Shown piece after piece: positions 1 through 10,713 of a stretch of DNA of 64,000 nucleotides. The position numbers were made by a program, and so were the translations under genes. The notes beneath the pieces were generated by a model, which was not told the DNA's origin, ran no database searches, and saw only the letters and a list, made by a program, of their open reading frames with translations. The stretch is from Macrothele yani. Lineage: Eukaryota > Arthropoda > Arachnida > Araneae > Macrothelidae. The stretch is from the NCBI GenBank assembly GCA_039090855.1, contig CM077034.1:224953331-225017330 (forward strand). Direction: 5' to 3'. Numbering within the stretch: position 1 is the stretch's first letter; each line of letters begins with the position of its first letter.

Positions 1-290
1 CTGTGAAAGTACTACTTGAATTATCTCTTAGCATTATTTCACCTCACATTTCTAATAATCTATCAGCTAAATTTCAGATGTGTCCGAAAAACTCGTAAAT
101 GAACAACACAACTGACTCAGTTTTATGTTGCAATAACTTAGATGTTAGTGGTATTAAAATGTCTACTTTATGTTCAGTTAAATATGAGCAACTGAATTTT
201 CAAGAAAATTGCAACAGCCACAACGAAGCCAGTGAAATGGACTTGAGTCAAAACATAGTTTGTGAAGTCGTATACCTTGTGAACAATAAA
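1..290. other. No recognisable feature
   Basis: AT-rich DNA. An 83-codon open frame on the plus strand from 99 runs into the transposon end at 293 and matches no family I know. Confidence 0.4.
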
Positions 291-292
291 TA

Positions 293-1623
293 TACAGGGT
301 GTCAGAGAATCACTGGACACAGTACAAAATTATGTAAAACAAAACATTAAACAGATAGAAAGAAACTGACTGTACTAACTTACAATGTAACTACACAAGT
401 TAATAAATTTCGATGTGAGATCCCTTGGTTGCTCGTAGTACGTCCAGGTGATACTCGATTTCATGCCATGTATTGGCAATCATCTGAGGAGTTATGGAAT
501 TAATAGCAGCTGTGATACGCTGCTTCAGTTCCTGCAAATCAGTACAATGTGACTGATAGACACGATCCTTCACATAACCCCACATGAAATAATCCGATGG
601 AGTTAGATCTGGGGAGCGAGGAGCTACAGAATGGGACCACCACGCCCACTCCATCTGTTGGGGAAATGCTCATTTAGGCACTTACGTACACACATTGACC
701 AATGCGAAGGCATGCAGTCTTGTTGGAAAATGACGTCATATCTTTTGATCTGGGGTATAGGGATATCCAAGTAAATGTCACCATTTATGGTTTCTTCGCA
801 GAAGAAAGGGCCAATCACTTCTCTTTTTGATAGGGCGCACCACACATTAACTTTTGGAGAATCACGTTCCAGTTCAATAGCGGCATGAGGCGGTTCACTG
901 CCCCATATCCAAACAAAACATAGTTTACGAAGTGAAACAATACCTCATACATGAAATGTGGATTAATCACTAAAAATTACAGTACTGAGAAAGTTTTCAG
1001 TGTTTTCCACTTGATTCAGCATATCCACAGCAAAATCGCATTGCAGAGATTGATTATTTGCATGCATCTTTTGCACTATTTGAATTTTATAAGCATGAAA
1101 CTAATTTCTTCTGCAAGATATCGTGAACTGTCTATTTTGGAATGCACAGTTCTCTGCTTGCTTTACGAACGGATTTCCTGGGGCTTCGTCGGAAACTTTC
1201 ATAGCTTGGTCAACCATCTCACCTCTGACGCTAGGCCTACCGGTTCCTCCACGATGTTCCACATTGCCAGTTTCTTTAAACTGTTTCATTCACCGCTTAG
1301 TTGAATTTGTTGACAGAGGATTACAACCATACTCTAAACGGTACCATCTTTTAACTTTAATGACAGACTTTAATTCCGCAAACCATAACACACACATCTC
1401 CTTCTGCTGTATGGATGACATGACTACTGATAGCGCATTTCTCATAAATTCCTCATCAGGCCACACCTAGCGCCATCTATCGGATTCTGGGAGTAACAAT
1501 TCTTCAATACAAAAATATAGGAACCGTGTTAGTAATATGTAACAGAAAAACAGACAATGCTCATAGTTGTTGTTTTTTGTACATAATTTTGTAATGTGTT
1601 TAATAATTCTTGGACACTCTGTA
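293..1623 (-). mobile_element. Tc1/mariner-superfamily element, decayed
   Basis: The two ends are imperfect inverted repeats. The left reads TACAGGGTGTCAGAGAATCA and the reverse complement of the right reads TACAGAGTGTCCAAGAATTA, and the match continues into a shared ACAAAATTATGTA block. A TA dinucleotide flanks each side (291-292 and 1624-1625), the duplication expected for this superfamily. The 1.33-kb length is normal for a full-length copy. The transposase relic is on the minus strand. Confidence 0.82.
400..1289 (-). pseudogene. Tc1/mariner-type transposase relic
   Basis: DDE/D transposase that would cut and rejoin the element ends. Three minus-strand pieces survive. Piece 1289-1101 has the helix-turn-helix linker (FKETGNVEHRGGTGRPSV). 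Piece 845-624 has the second catalytic block (VIFQQDCMPSH, where the family usually has QQDGAPPH). Piece 654-400 has the third block (APRSPDLTPSDYFMWGYVKD) and the C-terminus. The pieces lie in different frames and the region of the first catalytic Asp is not open, so the gene is dead. The APRSPDLTP-FFLWGYVK motif is typical of an insect and arthropod mariner-like group. Confidence 0.8.
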
Positions 1624-1625
1624 TA

Positions 1626-1939
1626 ATGGTGAGAGATTGTGTTGCACTAGTAACTGTGATAGAAATGCTTTCTTTTTTATAACATTACTTTCCTAACAAA
1701 GTCATCCCTTATAAAGCTTCAACAGTGTGATAGTAAAATAACTATTAGGAACAGGAAAAGTTTTGTGAAGGGGCCTTCATATGATGAAAATGATATTTTA
1801 TGGTATGATGAAAATGATTTTTTAGGTTAGCTAAGAACTTCATTTATTTACCCCCAAATTTTTGTAGACTAGGTAACAAGACTGTATACAACAGATTATC
1901 ATGGCAGCTTTAAGATAAGCATTACCGTACGTCCTCTTA
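1626..1939. other. No recognisable feature
   Basis: AT-rich spacer with a short local repeat (ATGATGAAAATGAT at about 1781 and 1806). No gene seen. Confidence 0.35.
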
Positions 1940-2104
1940 CAGAGCACAAACGTTGCTAAAATGGTTTTGCTATGTTATGGAAACGTCGTTTAAACGGTTT
2001 TGCTACGTTATGGAAACGTTTGTTTTCAACGTAATATGCAAAGTAAAAGATTTGAAGAGTGATTCCGTATCAACTCAACACAATTTGAAGGCATTTTTTA
2101 TCTC
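1940..2104. repeat. AACGTT/ACGTTT-rich tract, left part
   Basis: Repeated words such as AAACGTTGCTAAAA, GGAAACGTCGTTTAAACGG and GGAAACGTTTG. The same vocabulary returns at 6335-6835 beyond the long inverted-repeat transposon, so the two tracts are probably one AACGTT-rich element split by that insertion. The outer edges also resemble each other (AGCACAAACG here, AGCACAAAAAG on the minus strand near 6820). Confidence 0.55.
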
Positions 2105-5100
2105 ACCATCTCAGATTTTAATGAAATTTGGTACATAGGTGGCCTCTATATAGATAAAGAAAAATATCAAATTTCATCGTCATATAGCCAGCGGTTTTGA
2201 AAATACAGCTATATAAAATGTCCAAAAACACCCCAAAATCAGAAGATTGATATGTTTTTAAATTATGATTGCAGCTCCCCTAATTAAGATAGAGATGGGA
2301 AAGGTATCTTTTTGTAGTATTTTTTATGCTCTTTTATTTTATGTACAACAAACACCATAGGGGTTAAGATTAAAAAAAATTACATTTTAAAATTAAAATT
2401 TTGAATTTTTAAAAATGCTACACTCCAAAAAATTTGAAATTTTTTTAAACAATTTGTATGTTTGGTATTTGATTACGTGAGTTGTAACTTGGGATGATAA
2501 TGGGTTTACTTAAAAAGCTATATTCAAATTTAGCCTAACACAAGAGTTCAATGAAAAAAAAAATGAAAAAAACATGTAAACTGAAAATAAATTTGGGCTA
2601 AATCTCAAAGTTTCATTAATAATAACATAGTATTTTTGTTATTTAAAACTATTTATTTAAACAATGTTTTATTTTTAATTGATTTGTTTAAAATCTGAGA
2701 CTACATGGGTTTAAAATTTTTATTAATTTCATTATTCAGAATTTGTAATAATTCACAATTCAATACAAAAAAAAAATAAACAGACTTTAAAAAGTAATTT
2801 CAATTACTGTTTAAGAAACACATCAAAATAATAGTAACATATGGTATTGAATTGTTTACATTTATGCAAATTAAATTCCTAATCTTAAACTTAGATCGTC
2901 ACTTAAAGCAGAATCTCCTAAAATTAAAAAAAAAGTTGCATCATTGTTTTGAAGTGAAATCACACGTGTAGATCCTTGATATAGTCTTTAAAAGCTTCAG
3001 TAGTTTGGTGTATTTCTGTTTCAGAGAGATTGTAGAGTCTTCCTGTCGGAGTCAAAGGATTTACTTTACACAAGACGTAACTTACAGGAAGCCATAATAC
3101 ATCCTGTGGGCTAGGGTAGGAAAAGGATGTAGATGGACCAGCTGGATGTAAAAATGAGACCTTAACTTCATTCTCACTCTCTTCTTTTGGTAGAACATAC
3201 GCTACCCACCAGTTGTTTTCATAGATCATGGTTATGTAACCACTAATTTCTGTTATTTGCAGTCTGTCTTGTAATGCTGATACTTTTTCAGTAGCTGACT
3301 CGTTTGATTCTGAGAACATATTCACTTTTATTTTTGAATTACTCAATGGGATAGGAATAAAAGCATGAAATTTCTGGGTACCTTGTATTGTTAGAGACTT
3401 GCTTAGGCGATTTTCCAAAAATTGGCCTGTTTCTATGTATTCTTCTTTACTTACATATGTAAAGTTTGCACCAAAAAGGTTCTGAATTGCCCATTCGTAC
3501 AACTGAAATGGTGTTTGAATTTGATTCTCGTAAGGGCGTTGTAAGCTGGCTTGGGCAGCTAACCTTTTCACCGTTCCACCGACGTTATCACATGGCCCCT
3601 TCCTGTGTGCTGTTGCTGAAAAATGCCATTCAGCATCAATGTTGAAGCCATCTTGATGGAAACATAAAAGTTTGTGAACATTTTTCCGATTTTTGCACTG
3701 GGCTGCAGACCCGTCAGAGAAATAGTACATTTTTTTGACGCTGTTGTCACCAAACTTACTTTTCAAGAAGTTTATAAGGGTTTTTTTTTTTATTTGGAAG
3801 CAGTACAGTGAAATTGTGTTGTGCTCTAAACATTCAGAAATTACTACAAAACTTGCATGTTCAGTCTTTTCTGTTTTGTAATAGATGACAAATGGGTGGA
3901 CTGTGGCTTGCCCACTGGTCCAGTGATAGCTCTGGGCTTCATCTTGAAGAAGAAAACTATAATTTTTAGCAAAATCACAAATGATGAGAAATTCTGAGTC
4001 CTTGAGGTTTTCCTTAGTACTACTATTCATAAAAGAGCTTTGCTGCTTAGCAATGAAGTCATGTCTGACCAAAGCAGACAGTTTTTCGCAAAACAAATCA
4101 ATAAAATCTGAAGTTGATTTTTCTAATGTCTCCAAGTTGCATCTATCAACTGTAATCCATTTGCAAAAAGTTAGTTTTTCAACCAAGTTCTCAAAACCGT
4201 GTTCCCAGAACAGGTGGGACACTTCCCCAAATGACAATCTATGGAAGCAGGGTTGCATAGTACTCTTGCAAGACAATGTTTGTAGGAAGATAATTGTCCA
4301 TTCGTTAGTGAACCAATTCTTGCATTTTCCATCATCAGTTTTACATTTTGGTGTGTGGTGCAAACACATACCATATGAGTACCACTAGACCCTACCAGGA
4401 CACGGTTTTTTGGTCTGAGCTCTGCGAATTTGGAAAAACTGACTTTCGTGCCTGCAAATTTATCTTTGAATGACTTATAAGCTTCTGTCAAATTACATAA
4501 AATCAGCCTGTTTGACAATTTAACTTTATCTCCGTTTTCAGTCCTAACAGAAACACAATCTTTCATTCCAGGTAAAACCAGACTAATTTCATCACTTTGG
4601 TAAAAGGATCGTACTACAACTACTTCAGAAGAGAGAGACTTACCTGGTTTTCTATTAAGGCTTTCCAAAATTCCATTCTCCTTCAGAATTTTTTTTTATT
4701 GTCTTACCATATAATTAGGAGCATTGAATTCTTGCATGATTTTCCTAACACTCCACGACTCTGGTAAGCAAGTCAAAATCATCAACTGTTTATCTCTAGT
4801 GCAGTTAGAAAAATTACTTTTAAGATTGTCCATAAGAGAGTCATGAAGTATTTCATCCTCGTGATCAGATGATTCTTGAATATTTGTAAAAAGCTTCCGT
4901 TTCATAGCAGAACTGATTTTTTGAATTTTGGTTGAAGCATAACATTTAGATTTTAGCCTTTTCTTATTGACAGCTGATTCACCCAATTCAGGGAGCAAAG
5001 TATTCAGTGTTGAAATTACTTCTGACATAGATGCAAAATGTTTGTCCATTTTCTCATCAGCACAGGTTTCATTTGCTTCTTGACTAATTTTTAAGTTTTC

Positions 5101-6302
5101 AGCTGCTTTCTGCAAGAATTACAAATTTTAGTCTCCTTTGATAAGTCATGAAAATTTTCCAACATCCAGTCTGTCACATTTCTATATGGATTGAAACATT
5201 GTATTAATGCATATCTTGTACTTTCCCTTGTTGATTATTTGTGCATAAAATGTAAAATTCAAATAGTAAAATAATTGGCTCCCATTACCTGTTCTTTTTA
5301 TTTTTCCTAAAAAAATCCTGCACAGCTTCAATTTATAAAAGTCTAGTTTCAAAACTGAAAAGGATATACTTTATTCAATTTAAAGTTTTCAACCACAAAA
5401 GTTTTCAAACACATATCACTTTCACTGCAAGAAACACATGATCACCATCAAAACCTAAAGCAGACTGAGAAACACATCTGATCACCATCAAAACCTAAAG
5501 CAGACTGAGGTCTGCAAGGTAGGAATGCAAGTTGCTGCTTGTTGGGTCTTGTTACCAATGATCTAAACAACAGAATCAGTTTTTTAAGTCTGAACATGCA
5601 GAGTTTTGTCCAAAACAAAATGTAGCCAACAATATAACTGCACAGTCTTTATTTTTTTATATTATATTGTGAATTATTACAAATTCTGAATAATGAAATT
5701 AATAAAATGTTTAAGCCCATGTAGTCTCAGATTTTAAACATTGTTTAAATAAATGGTTTTAAATAACAAAAATACTATATTGTTATTAATGAAACTTTTT
5801 AAAGATTTAGCCCAAATTTATTCTCAGTTTACATGTTTTTTTTTTCAATAAACCCTTGTGTTAGGCTAAATTTGGATATAGCTTTTTAAGTAAACCCATT
5901 ATCATCACAAGTTACAACTCATGTAATCAAATGCCAAACATATAAGGATTGTTTTAAAAAAATTTCGAATTTTTTGGAGCGTCACATTTTGAAAAATTCA
6001 AAATTTAAATTTTAATTTTAAAATTTGAATTTTTTTAAATATTAACCCCTATGGTGTTGTACATCAAATAAAACAGCATAAACAATACTACAAAAAGATA
6101 CCTTTTCCATCTCTCTATCTTAATTAGGGGAGCTGCAATCACAATTTAAAAACCCATCAATCTTTCGATTTTGGGGTGTTTTTAATACTTTTTATAGCTG
6201 TATTTTCAAAACCGGTGGATATATGACGATGAAATTTGGTATTTTTCTTAATCTATATAGATGCCACCTATGTACCAAATTTCATTAAAATCTGAGATGG
6301 TC
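2105..6302 (-). mobile_element. DNA transposon with ~0.68-kb terminal inverted repeats
   Basis: Arm 2105-2793 is the imperfect inverted copy of arm 5638-6302. The outermost match is ACCATCTCAGATTTTAATGA on the left against its complement ending at 6302. Between the arms lies a minus-strand coding region of about 2.2 kb. The arms are very AT-rich and contain T-runs. I could not identify a clean target duplication: the bases beside the ends (TCTC, CAAG) do not match. Long inverted ends plus one transposase-like gene fit a class II element. The superfamily is unresolved. Confidence 0.75.
2960..5115 (-). pseudogene. Putative DDE/D-type transposase, superfamily unresolved
   Basis: Minus-strand gene inside the long-armed transposon, in three open pieces. 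Piece 5115-4696 is a charged N-terminal region and ends at a TAA just before an A-run. Piece 4668-4171 is in the same frame and carries a Cys/His cluster (CVCTTHQNVKLM, then CHLGKCPTCSGN) that looks zinc-binding. Piece 4369-2960 is shifted by one frame near 4190-4200, where the Cys cluster should run into GFENLVEKLTFCKW. It contains DFAKNYSFLLQDEAQSYHW, YYFSDGSAAQCKNRKN and EWHFSATAHRKGPCDNVGG, acidic blocks spaced like an RNase H-fold catalytic core. I know this protein as a repeated uncharacterised family in arthropod genomes. Calling it a transposase is inference from those blocks and the flanking inverted repeats. One stop and one frameshift make this copy inactive. Confidence 0.65.
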
Positions 6303-6334
6303 AAGTCAAGTCGCTGTGGTGAGTCGATATGGAA

Positions 6335-6835
6335 TGACCTAAGAACGAAATTGAAACGTTCTAACGTTTTGTTTGCAACGGCACACGTAAAGCCAAAAAA
6401 AAAAAAAAAGTCTTGAAACTGGAATAGAACCTTCGATAAAACGGTGTGGTAACGTTTTTTGCGATGTTTGATGTAATACACAAAGGACAGCAACGTTTAA
6501 TAGAGGAAATTTAGACGTTGATTAACCGTTGCTGTTACATTTACTAAACGTAATACAGAAAGGAAAAGTATGTTGTAAAATCGAAAATAAAACGTTGCTA
6601 AACGGTTGTTAAAACAGTTTCTAAACGTCATAATGAAAGGAATATGACGTTTAAATAACGTCATTTAAACGTCTTAAAAACAGTGATACAACGTTATAAC
6701 AACGGTTGAAAAACCATTGAATCAACGAGACGTATTAGCGTATTTTAAACGTAATATTGTGACGTTTTTTCAACGTCTCGCCGAACTGGTTTTAAAACGT
6801 TTTACAAACTTTTTGTGCTACTTGGGTATACATAT
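6335..6835. repeat. AACGTT/ACGTTT-rich tract, right part
   Basis: At least a dozen AACGTT, ACGTTT or AACGTC words occur in under 500 bases, in both orientations and irregularly spaced. They give a sequence that can pair with itself in many registers. The tract ends at AGTTTGTAAAACG (minus strand), just before a short TA-rich stretch and the mariner at 6869. See the partner tract at 1940-2104. Confidence 0.6.
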
Positions 6836-6868
6836 ATATACACATACATACATGTATAAATATATATA

Positions 6869-8151
6869 TTGGGTATATAAATAAGTTTTGTGGGATTTGA
6901 GGTGAACAAAAGACGTTGTTGGGGAACAAAAACATTTTTTTTAATATTAATCGAAGTATGCTCCCTCTGAAGCTACAACTTTACCCCATCTTTCGGGCAG
7001 TGAACGTATGCCCCGAAGGAAGAATTCTGGTTCCTTGGAAGAGATCCAGTTGTCCAGCCAATTTTTGATGTCTTCATAAGAACTAAACCGTTCTCCAGAA
7101 AGTGCTGACTACACGACCGGAACAAAAGGTAATCCGATGGCGCAATACCTGGCGAATATGGCAGGTTGGGTAGGACTTCCCAGTCGGATCCTTCTAAGTA
7201 CTTTTTCACAGGTCGAGAAAAATGTGGCCTTGCGTTGTCATGCTGTAAGATGACTTTGTTGTGTCTATTCTCCCATTCCGGCCGTTTTTGCTTGAGAGCT
7301 CATTTTAAACGCATTAATTGGGTTCGATACCGATCACCAGTAATAGTTTCTGACGGTTTCAGCAGTTCATAGTGGATCACACCCTTCTGGTCTCACCAGA
7401 TACACAGCATTACCTTTGAACCATGGATATTGCATTTTGGCATTGAAGGACCTGGTTCACCTGGCTTCAATTCATGCTTTCTGCCATTTAGGGTTATCGT
7501 ACCATATCCATTTCTCGTCGGCACTAATAATAATACGATGCAAAAAACCATTTCTTTTTGCCTTTGAAGCAGCAATTTGCAAATGGTTTTTCGACGTTCA
7601 AGGTCTCTTTCCCGCAAAGCATGTGGAACCCAATTCCCTTCTTTTTGCACCATTCCCATGGCAGCCAAACGTTGTGAAATGCATGGTTGACTAACATTTA
7701 ATGCTGCTGCTAGTTCTTTTTGGATCCTCGTCGAGTAAAGCTTCCAATTCGGCATCAGCAATTTTTTTGGGTGGTGGTCCAGAACGTTCTTTATCACTGA
7801 CATCGAAATCGATGCTTTTGAATCGTCTAAACCAATACTCACATGTTTTTATGGATGGGGAATGTTCACCCTAGATTTCTGACATTAAGCGATAGCTGTC
7901 GGCAGCAGTGTTCTTCACAATAAAGTAATGCACTAACACTTCCCGCAAATGCTGTTTGGTCGGGACGAAAGTTGCCATTTTCCATCGAGTAAAACAAATA
8001 CGTCTTCACACCTCAATCGAACGTCGTATACTGACTCTGACAGCTGGCGTCTCATACTGCGATATCGCAGTGTTGCCACCTTAAAATACATGCGAGTAGT
8101 AATAAGTACGACACTGAACGGAAATCCCTCAAAACTTATTTATATACCCAA
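6869..8151 (-). mobile_element. mariner element, right end interrupted by LINE
   Basis: The left end TTGGGTATATAAATAAGTTT is matched by the reverse complement of AAACTTATTTATATACCCAA at 8132-8151. TA precedes the left end. On the right, the RTE LINE (8153-10675) sits exactly at the end of this inverted repeat and has duplicated ATATACCCAAT (8142-8152 and 10676-10686). The mariner's own right TA is therefore found after the LINE, at 10686. The 1.28-kb size is standard for mariner. Confidence 0.85.
6973..7978 (-). pseudogene. mariner D34D-type transposase relic
   Basis: The start ATG at 7978 begins MATFVPTKQHLREVLVHYF, the usual N-terminal helix-turn-helix region, but a stop follows at about 7875. 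The frame resumes at 7842 (GLDDSKASISMSV). It then reads ELAAALNVSQPCISQRLAAMG, the second helix-turn-helix, then GNWVPHALRERDLERRKTIC and NIHGSKVMLCIW. The final piece (7209-6973) has LPNLPYSPGIAPSDYLLFRS, which holds the third catalytic Asp. Shifts and a stop separate the parts, so this copy is non-autonomous. Confidence 0.85.
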
Positions 8152-8152
8152 T

Positions 8153-10675
8153 CATCATCATCATTGTCAACCATTATCAATCCACTGCTGGACGAAGGTC
8201 TCCCCAAGTTTCCTCCACAACGGTCTGTCTTGTGCCAGTCTCCTCCATGTCACTCCCGCATATTTACGAATTTAATCCACCCATCTCCCATGTGGTCTTT
8301 TTCTGGGTCTTTTCCTGTCCCTTGGAATCCAATCTAAAATTTCGGCTGTCCATCTATGGTCTGTCCTTCTGGCAGTATGTCCAGCCCATTGCCATTTCAG
8401 GGATTTAACTCTGATCATGATGTCTTCCACTCTCGTCATTTTTCGGATCCACGTGTTCCTCTTCTTATCTCTCCTGGTTATACCAAGCATGCACCTCTCC
8501 ATGCTTCTTTGAGTTGTCTGCAGCCTTTGTATGTCTCTTTTAGTTAAGGTCCACGTCTCTGCACCATACGTAAGCACTGGAAGGATGCATTGATCAAACA
8601 CTTTTCTTTTAAGACATAATGGCATATTGCTCTTGAAAATTATGCTGTTTCTTCCAAAAGCTCTCCAGGCAAGTTTTGTACGCCGATTAATTTCTTCATC
8701 AATGTGACCCTCACTTGATATCTGCTGTCCAAGATAAACATACGTATCTGTTATCTCCAGTTTTTCTCCATCAATCGATAAATCTTCATTTCTTGTAAAA
8801 GCATTGAACATCACTTTTGTCTTCTGAAAGTTCATTTTTAATCCCACTTCTTTACTGTTGTCAGCAAGTTCCTGGATCATACTCTGCAGCTCTGATGGGG
8901 TAGTTGCAAAAATGACTACGTCATCAGCAAAACGAAGGTGGGATAGATAATCTCCATTAATCTTTATCCCTTTGTTTTCCCAGTTCAGTGATTGAAAGAC
9001 ATTTTCCAATGTGGCATTAAAGAGCTTCGGAGATATGGCGTCACCTTGTCTCACTCCCTTTCCAATTTTTATGTGTGTTGTATTTTCAAACAGCCGAATC
9101 TTTGCACTTGCATTTTCATAGATGTTATTAATAATATTAATGTATGCATCTTCAATACCGCAGGATTTCAGAGCCGTGGTAACTGCTGATGGTTTCACCG
9201 AATCAAAGGCTTTTTCATAATCGATAAAAGCCATGCACAATGGAAGTTCATATTCCCTCGCTCTTTCAATTAGTTCTCTCAGTACATGGATATGATCTAT
9301 TGTGCTGTAGCCACTCCTGAATCCAGCTTGTTCTCTCGGTTGAGCCATGTCCAGTGTTACCTTCAAGCGGTGTGAAAGAACTTTAGTGAAGATTTTATAA
9401 ACTACTGATAGGAGGCTGATAGGTCTGTAGTTCCTGAGATCCTCAATGTCACCTTTTTTATGTAGCAGGATCATTGTAGCATTGTTCCAATCCTCAGGAA
9501 TCTTCCCTTCATTAAGGCATCGAGTGAAAATTTGGGCGAGTACTGTTTCAATTTCTCCACTTGCTTCTTGTATGATGTCTATAGTAATTCCATCTTCTCC
9601 TGGAGCTTTTCCCCGCTTCATGTTCTTGATTGCATGAGCAACTTCTGCTGGGAGGACTGGAAGAACTCTGGTACCTTTCATGATGTCTGGAGTACATGTA
9701 TCATCCCTTTCATATAATTTGGAGTAGAAATCTTTCACTCTTGTCAAAATTTCGCCTCTATTTCTTGTTATAGAACCATCTTCTTTTCTCAGAGCCATAA
9801 TCTGTTTTCTTCCCTTACTGAGATGTCCCTTTGCTATCTTTAGGCTTTGGTTGTTTTCAATTGCTTTCCTCACTAGCTCACAGTTGAATTTCCTTACGTC
9901 TTCAGTGATACTTTTTCGTGCTGTCTTGCATAGCTCTATATATTCCACTTTGGAAGTCACATCTTCTTTAGTTGTCCTCATCTCTCTTCTTTTTTGCATC
10001 AACATTTTGGTTTTTCCTGATAATTTGTTTACATGCAACTTGTTCTTAGACCCAGCTAATTTTGTTGCTGTTTCCATAAGAGCTTTGGTTACTTTTCTGT
10101 TAACTTCCGAAATATCCACTTCTTCCGATGTTAGGCCTTTTAAAGCAGAGAATCTGTTCTTCAGTTCCAACTTGAAAGTATTATGGTGTTTTTTAAGGTT
10201 GGTTATGTCAATACATTTTGTTTGTCTCATGAGCTTGCCACGTTCCAGTTTAGTGTTGAGGTGCATCTTACATCTCACCAATCTATGGTCACTACCTGTG
10301 TTGAACTTGTTTAGCACACTGCAGTCTTCGATGACGAATTTTTTGTTACACATAATAAAATCAATTTCACTTGTCGTCCCAATTGGATGTCTCCATGTCC
10401 ATTTCCTGTGTGGCTTTTTCTTGAAAAAGGAATTCAAGATGAAAAATCCTTCTGCCTCTGCAAACTCAACGAGAGTATTTCCACGCTGGTTTCTGTTGCC
10501 GTGACCGAATTTACCTACTGAAGTTTCATTCTGTTGCCGGTGCCCTATTTTTGCATTGAAATCTCCCATAATTATCTAAAAGTGCTGCTTACCTTTATTA
10601 TTTAGATGACGAATTTCCTCATAAAATTCTTCAATTTCTACTTATGCACCCACCACAAGTCATCCTGAAGAAGAA
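8153..10675 (-). mobile_element. RTE-like non-LTR retrotransposon, copy 1 (5'-truncated)
   Basis: Minus-strand LINE flanked by an 11-bp target duplication, ATATACCCAAT, at 8142-8152 and 10676-10686. Its 3' end is a short TGATGATGAT tail directly after the ORF, with no poly(A), which is the habit of RTE-clade elements. The ORF encodes the end of an AP endonuclease and a reverse transcriptase. The 5' end is truncated: the endonuclease N-terminus is missing. It inserted into the tip of the mariner at 6869. Confidence 0.87.
8272..10569 (-). CDS. Endonuclease-reverse transcriptase of RTE-like LINE, partial
   Basis: The 765-residue frame starts inside the AP-endonuclease domain (MGDFNAKIGHR, the conserved GDFNA motif, then SEIDFIM and GSDHRLV). 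A linker follows, then the reverse transcriptase: [66 protein letters not shown], the catalytic [10 protein letters not shown] (DD pair) and [12 protein letters not shown]. The C-terminal region has [14 protein letters not shown] and [10 protein letters not shown], common in these LINEs. An in-frame TAG lies just upstream of the first Met. The frame stops at GRWVD, whereas copy 2 continues 33 residues ([13 protein letters not shown]), so this copy has a premature stop as well as 5' truncation. It copies LINE RNA into nicked target DNA in the nucleus. The RTE clade is assigned from the motifs and the tail. Confidence 0.88.
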   Translation of the reverse strand: MGDFNAKIGHRQQNETSVGKFGHGNRNQRGNTLVEFAEAEGFFILNSFFKKKPHRKWTWRHPIGTTSEIDFIMCNKKFVIEDCSVLNKFNTGSDHRLVRCKMHLNTKLERGKLMRQTKCIDITNLKKHHNTFKLELKNRFSALKGLTSEEVDISEVNRKVTKALMETATKLAGSKNKLHVNKLSGKTKMLMQKRREMRTTKEDVTSKVEYIELCKTARKSITEDVRKFNCELVRKAIENNQSLKIAKGHLSKGRKQIMALRKEDGSITRNRGEILTRVKDFYSKLYERDDTCTPDIMKGTRVLPVLPAEVAHAIKNMKRGKAPGEDGITIDIIQEASGEIETVLAQIFTRCLNEGKIPEDWNNATMILLHKKGDIEDLRNYRPISLLSVVYKIFTKVLSHRLKVTLDMAQPREQAGFRSGYSTIDHIHVLRELIERAREYELPLCMAFIDYEKAFDSVKPSAVTTALKSCGIEDAYINIINNIYENASAKIRLFENTTHIKIGKGVRQGDAISPKLFNATLENVFQSLNWENKGIKINGDYLSHLRFADDVVIFATTPSELQSMIQELADNSKEVGLKMNFQKTKVMFNAFTRNEDLSIDGEKLEITDTYVYLGQQISSEGHIDEEINRRTKLAWRAFGRNSIIFKSNMPLCLKRKVFDQCILPVLTYGAETWTLTKRDIQRLQTTQRSMERCMLGITRRDKKRNTWIRKMTRVEDIMIRVKSLKWQWAGHTARRTDHRWTAEILDWIPRDRKRPRKRPHGRWVD

Positions 10676-10713
10676 ATATACCCAATATATATATATATAT
10701 ATATATATTGTGA
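10676..10713. repeat. Target duplication plus (TA)n microsatellite
   Basis: ATATACCCAAT (10676-10686) is the right-hand duplication of LINE copy 1 and also the displaced mariner tip. It is followed by (TA)n to 10706 and ATTGTGA (10707-10713), the left duplication of LINE copy 2. Confidence 0.7.
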
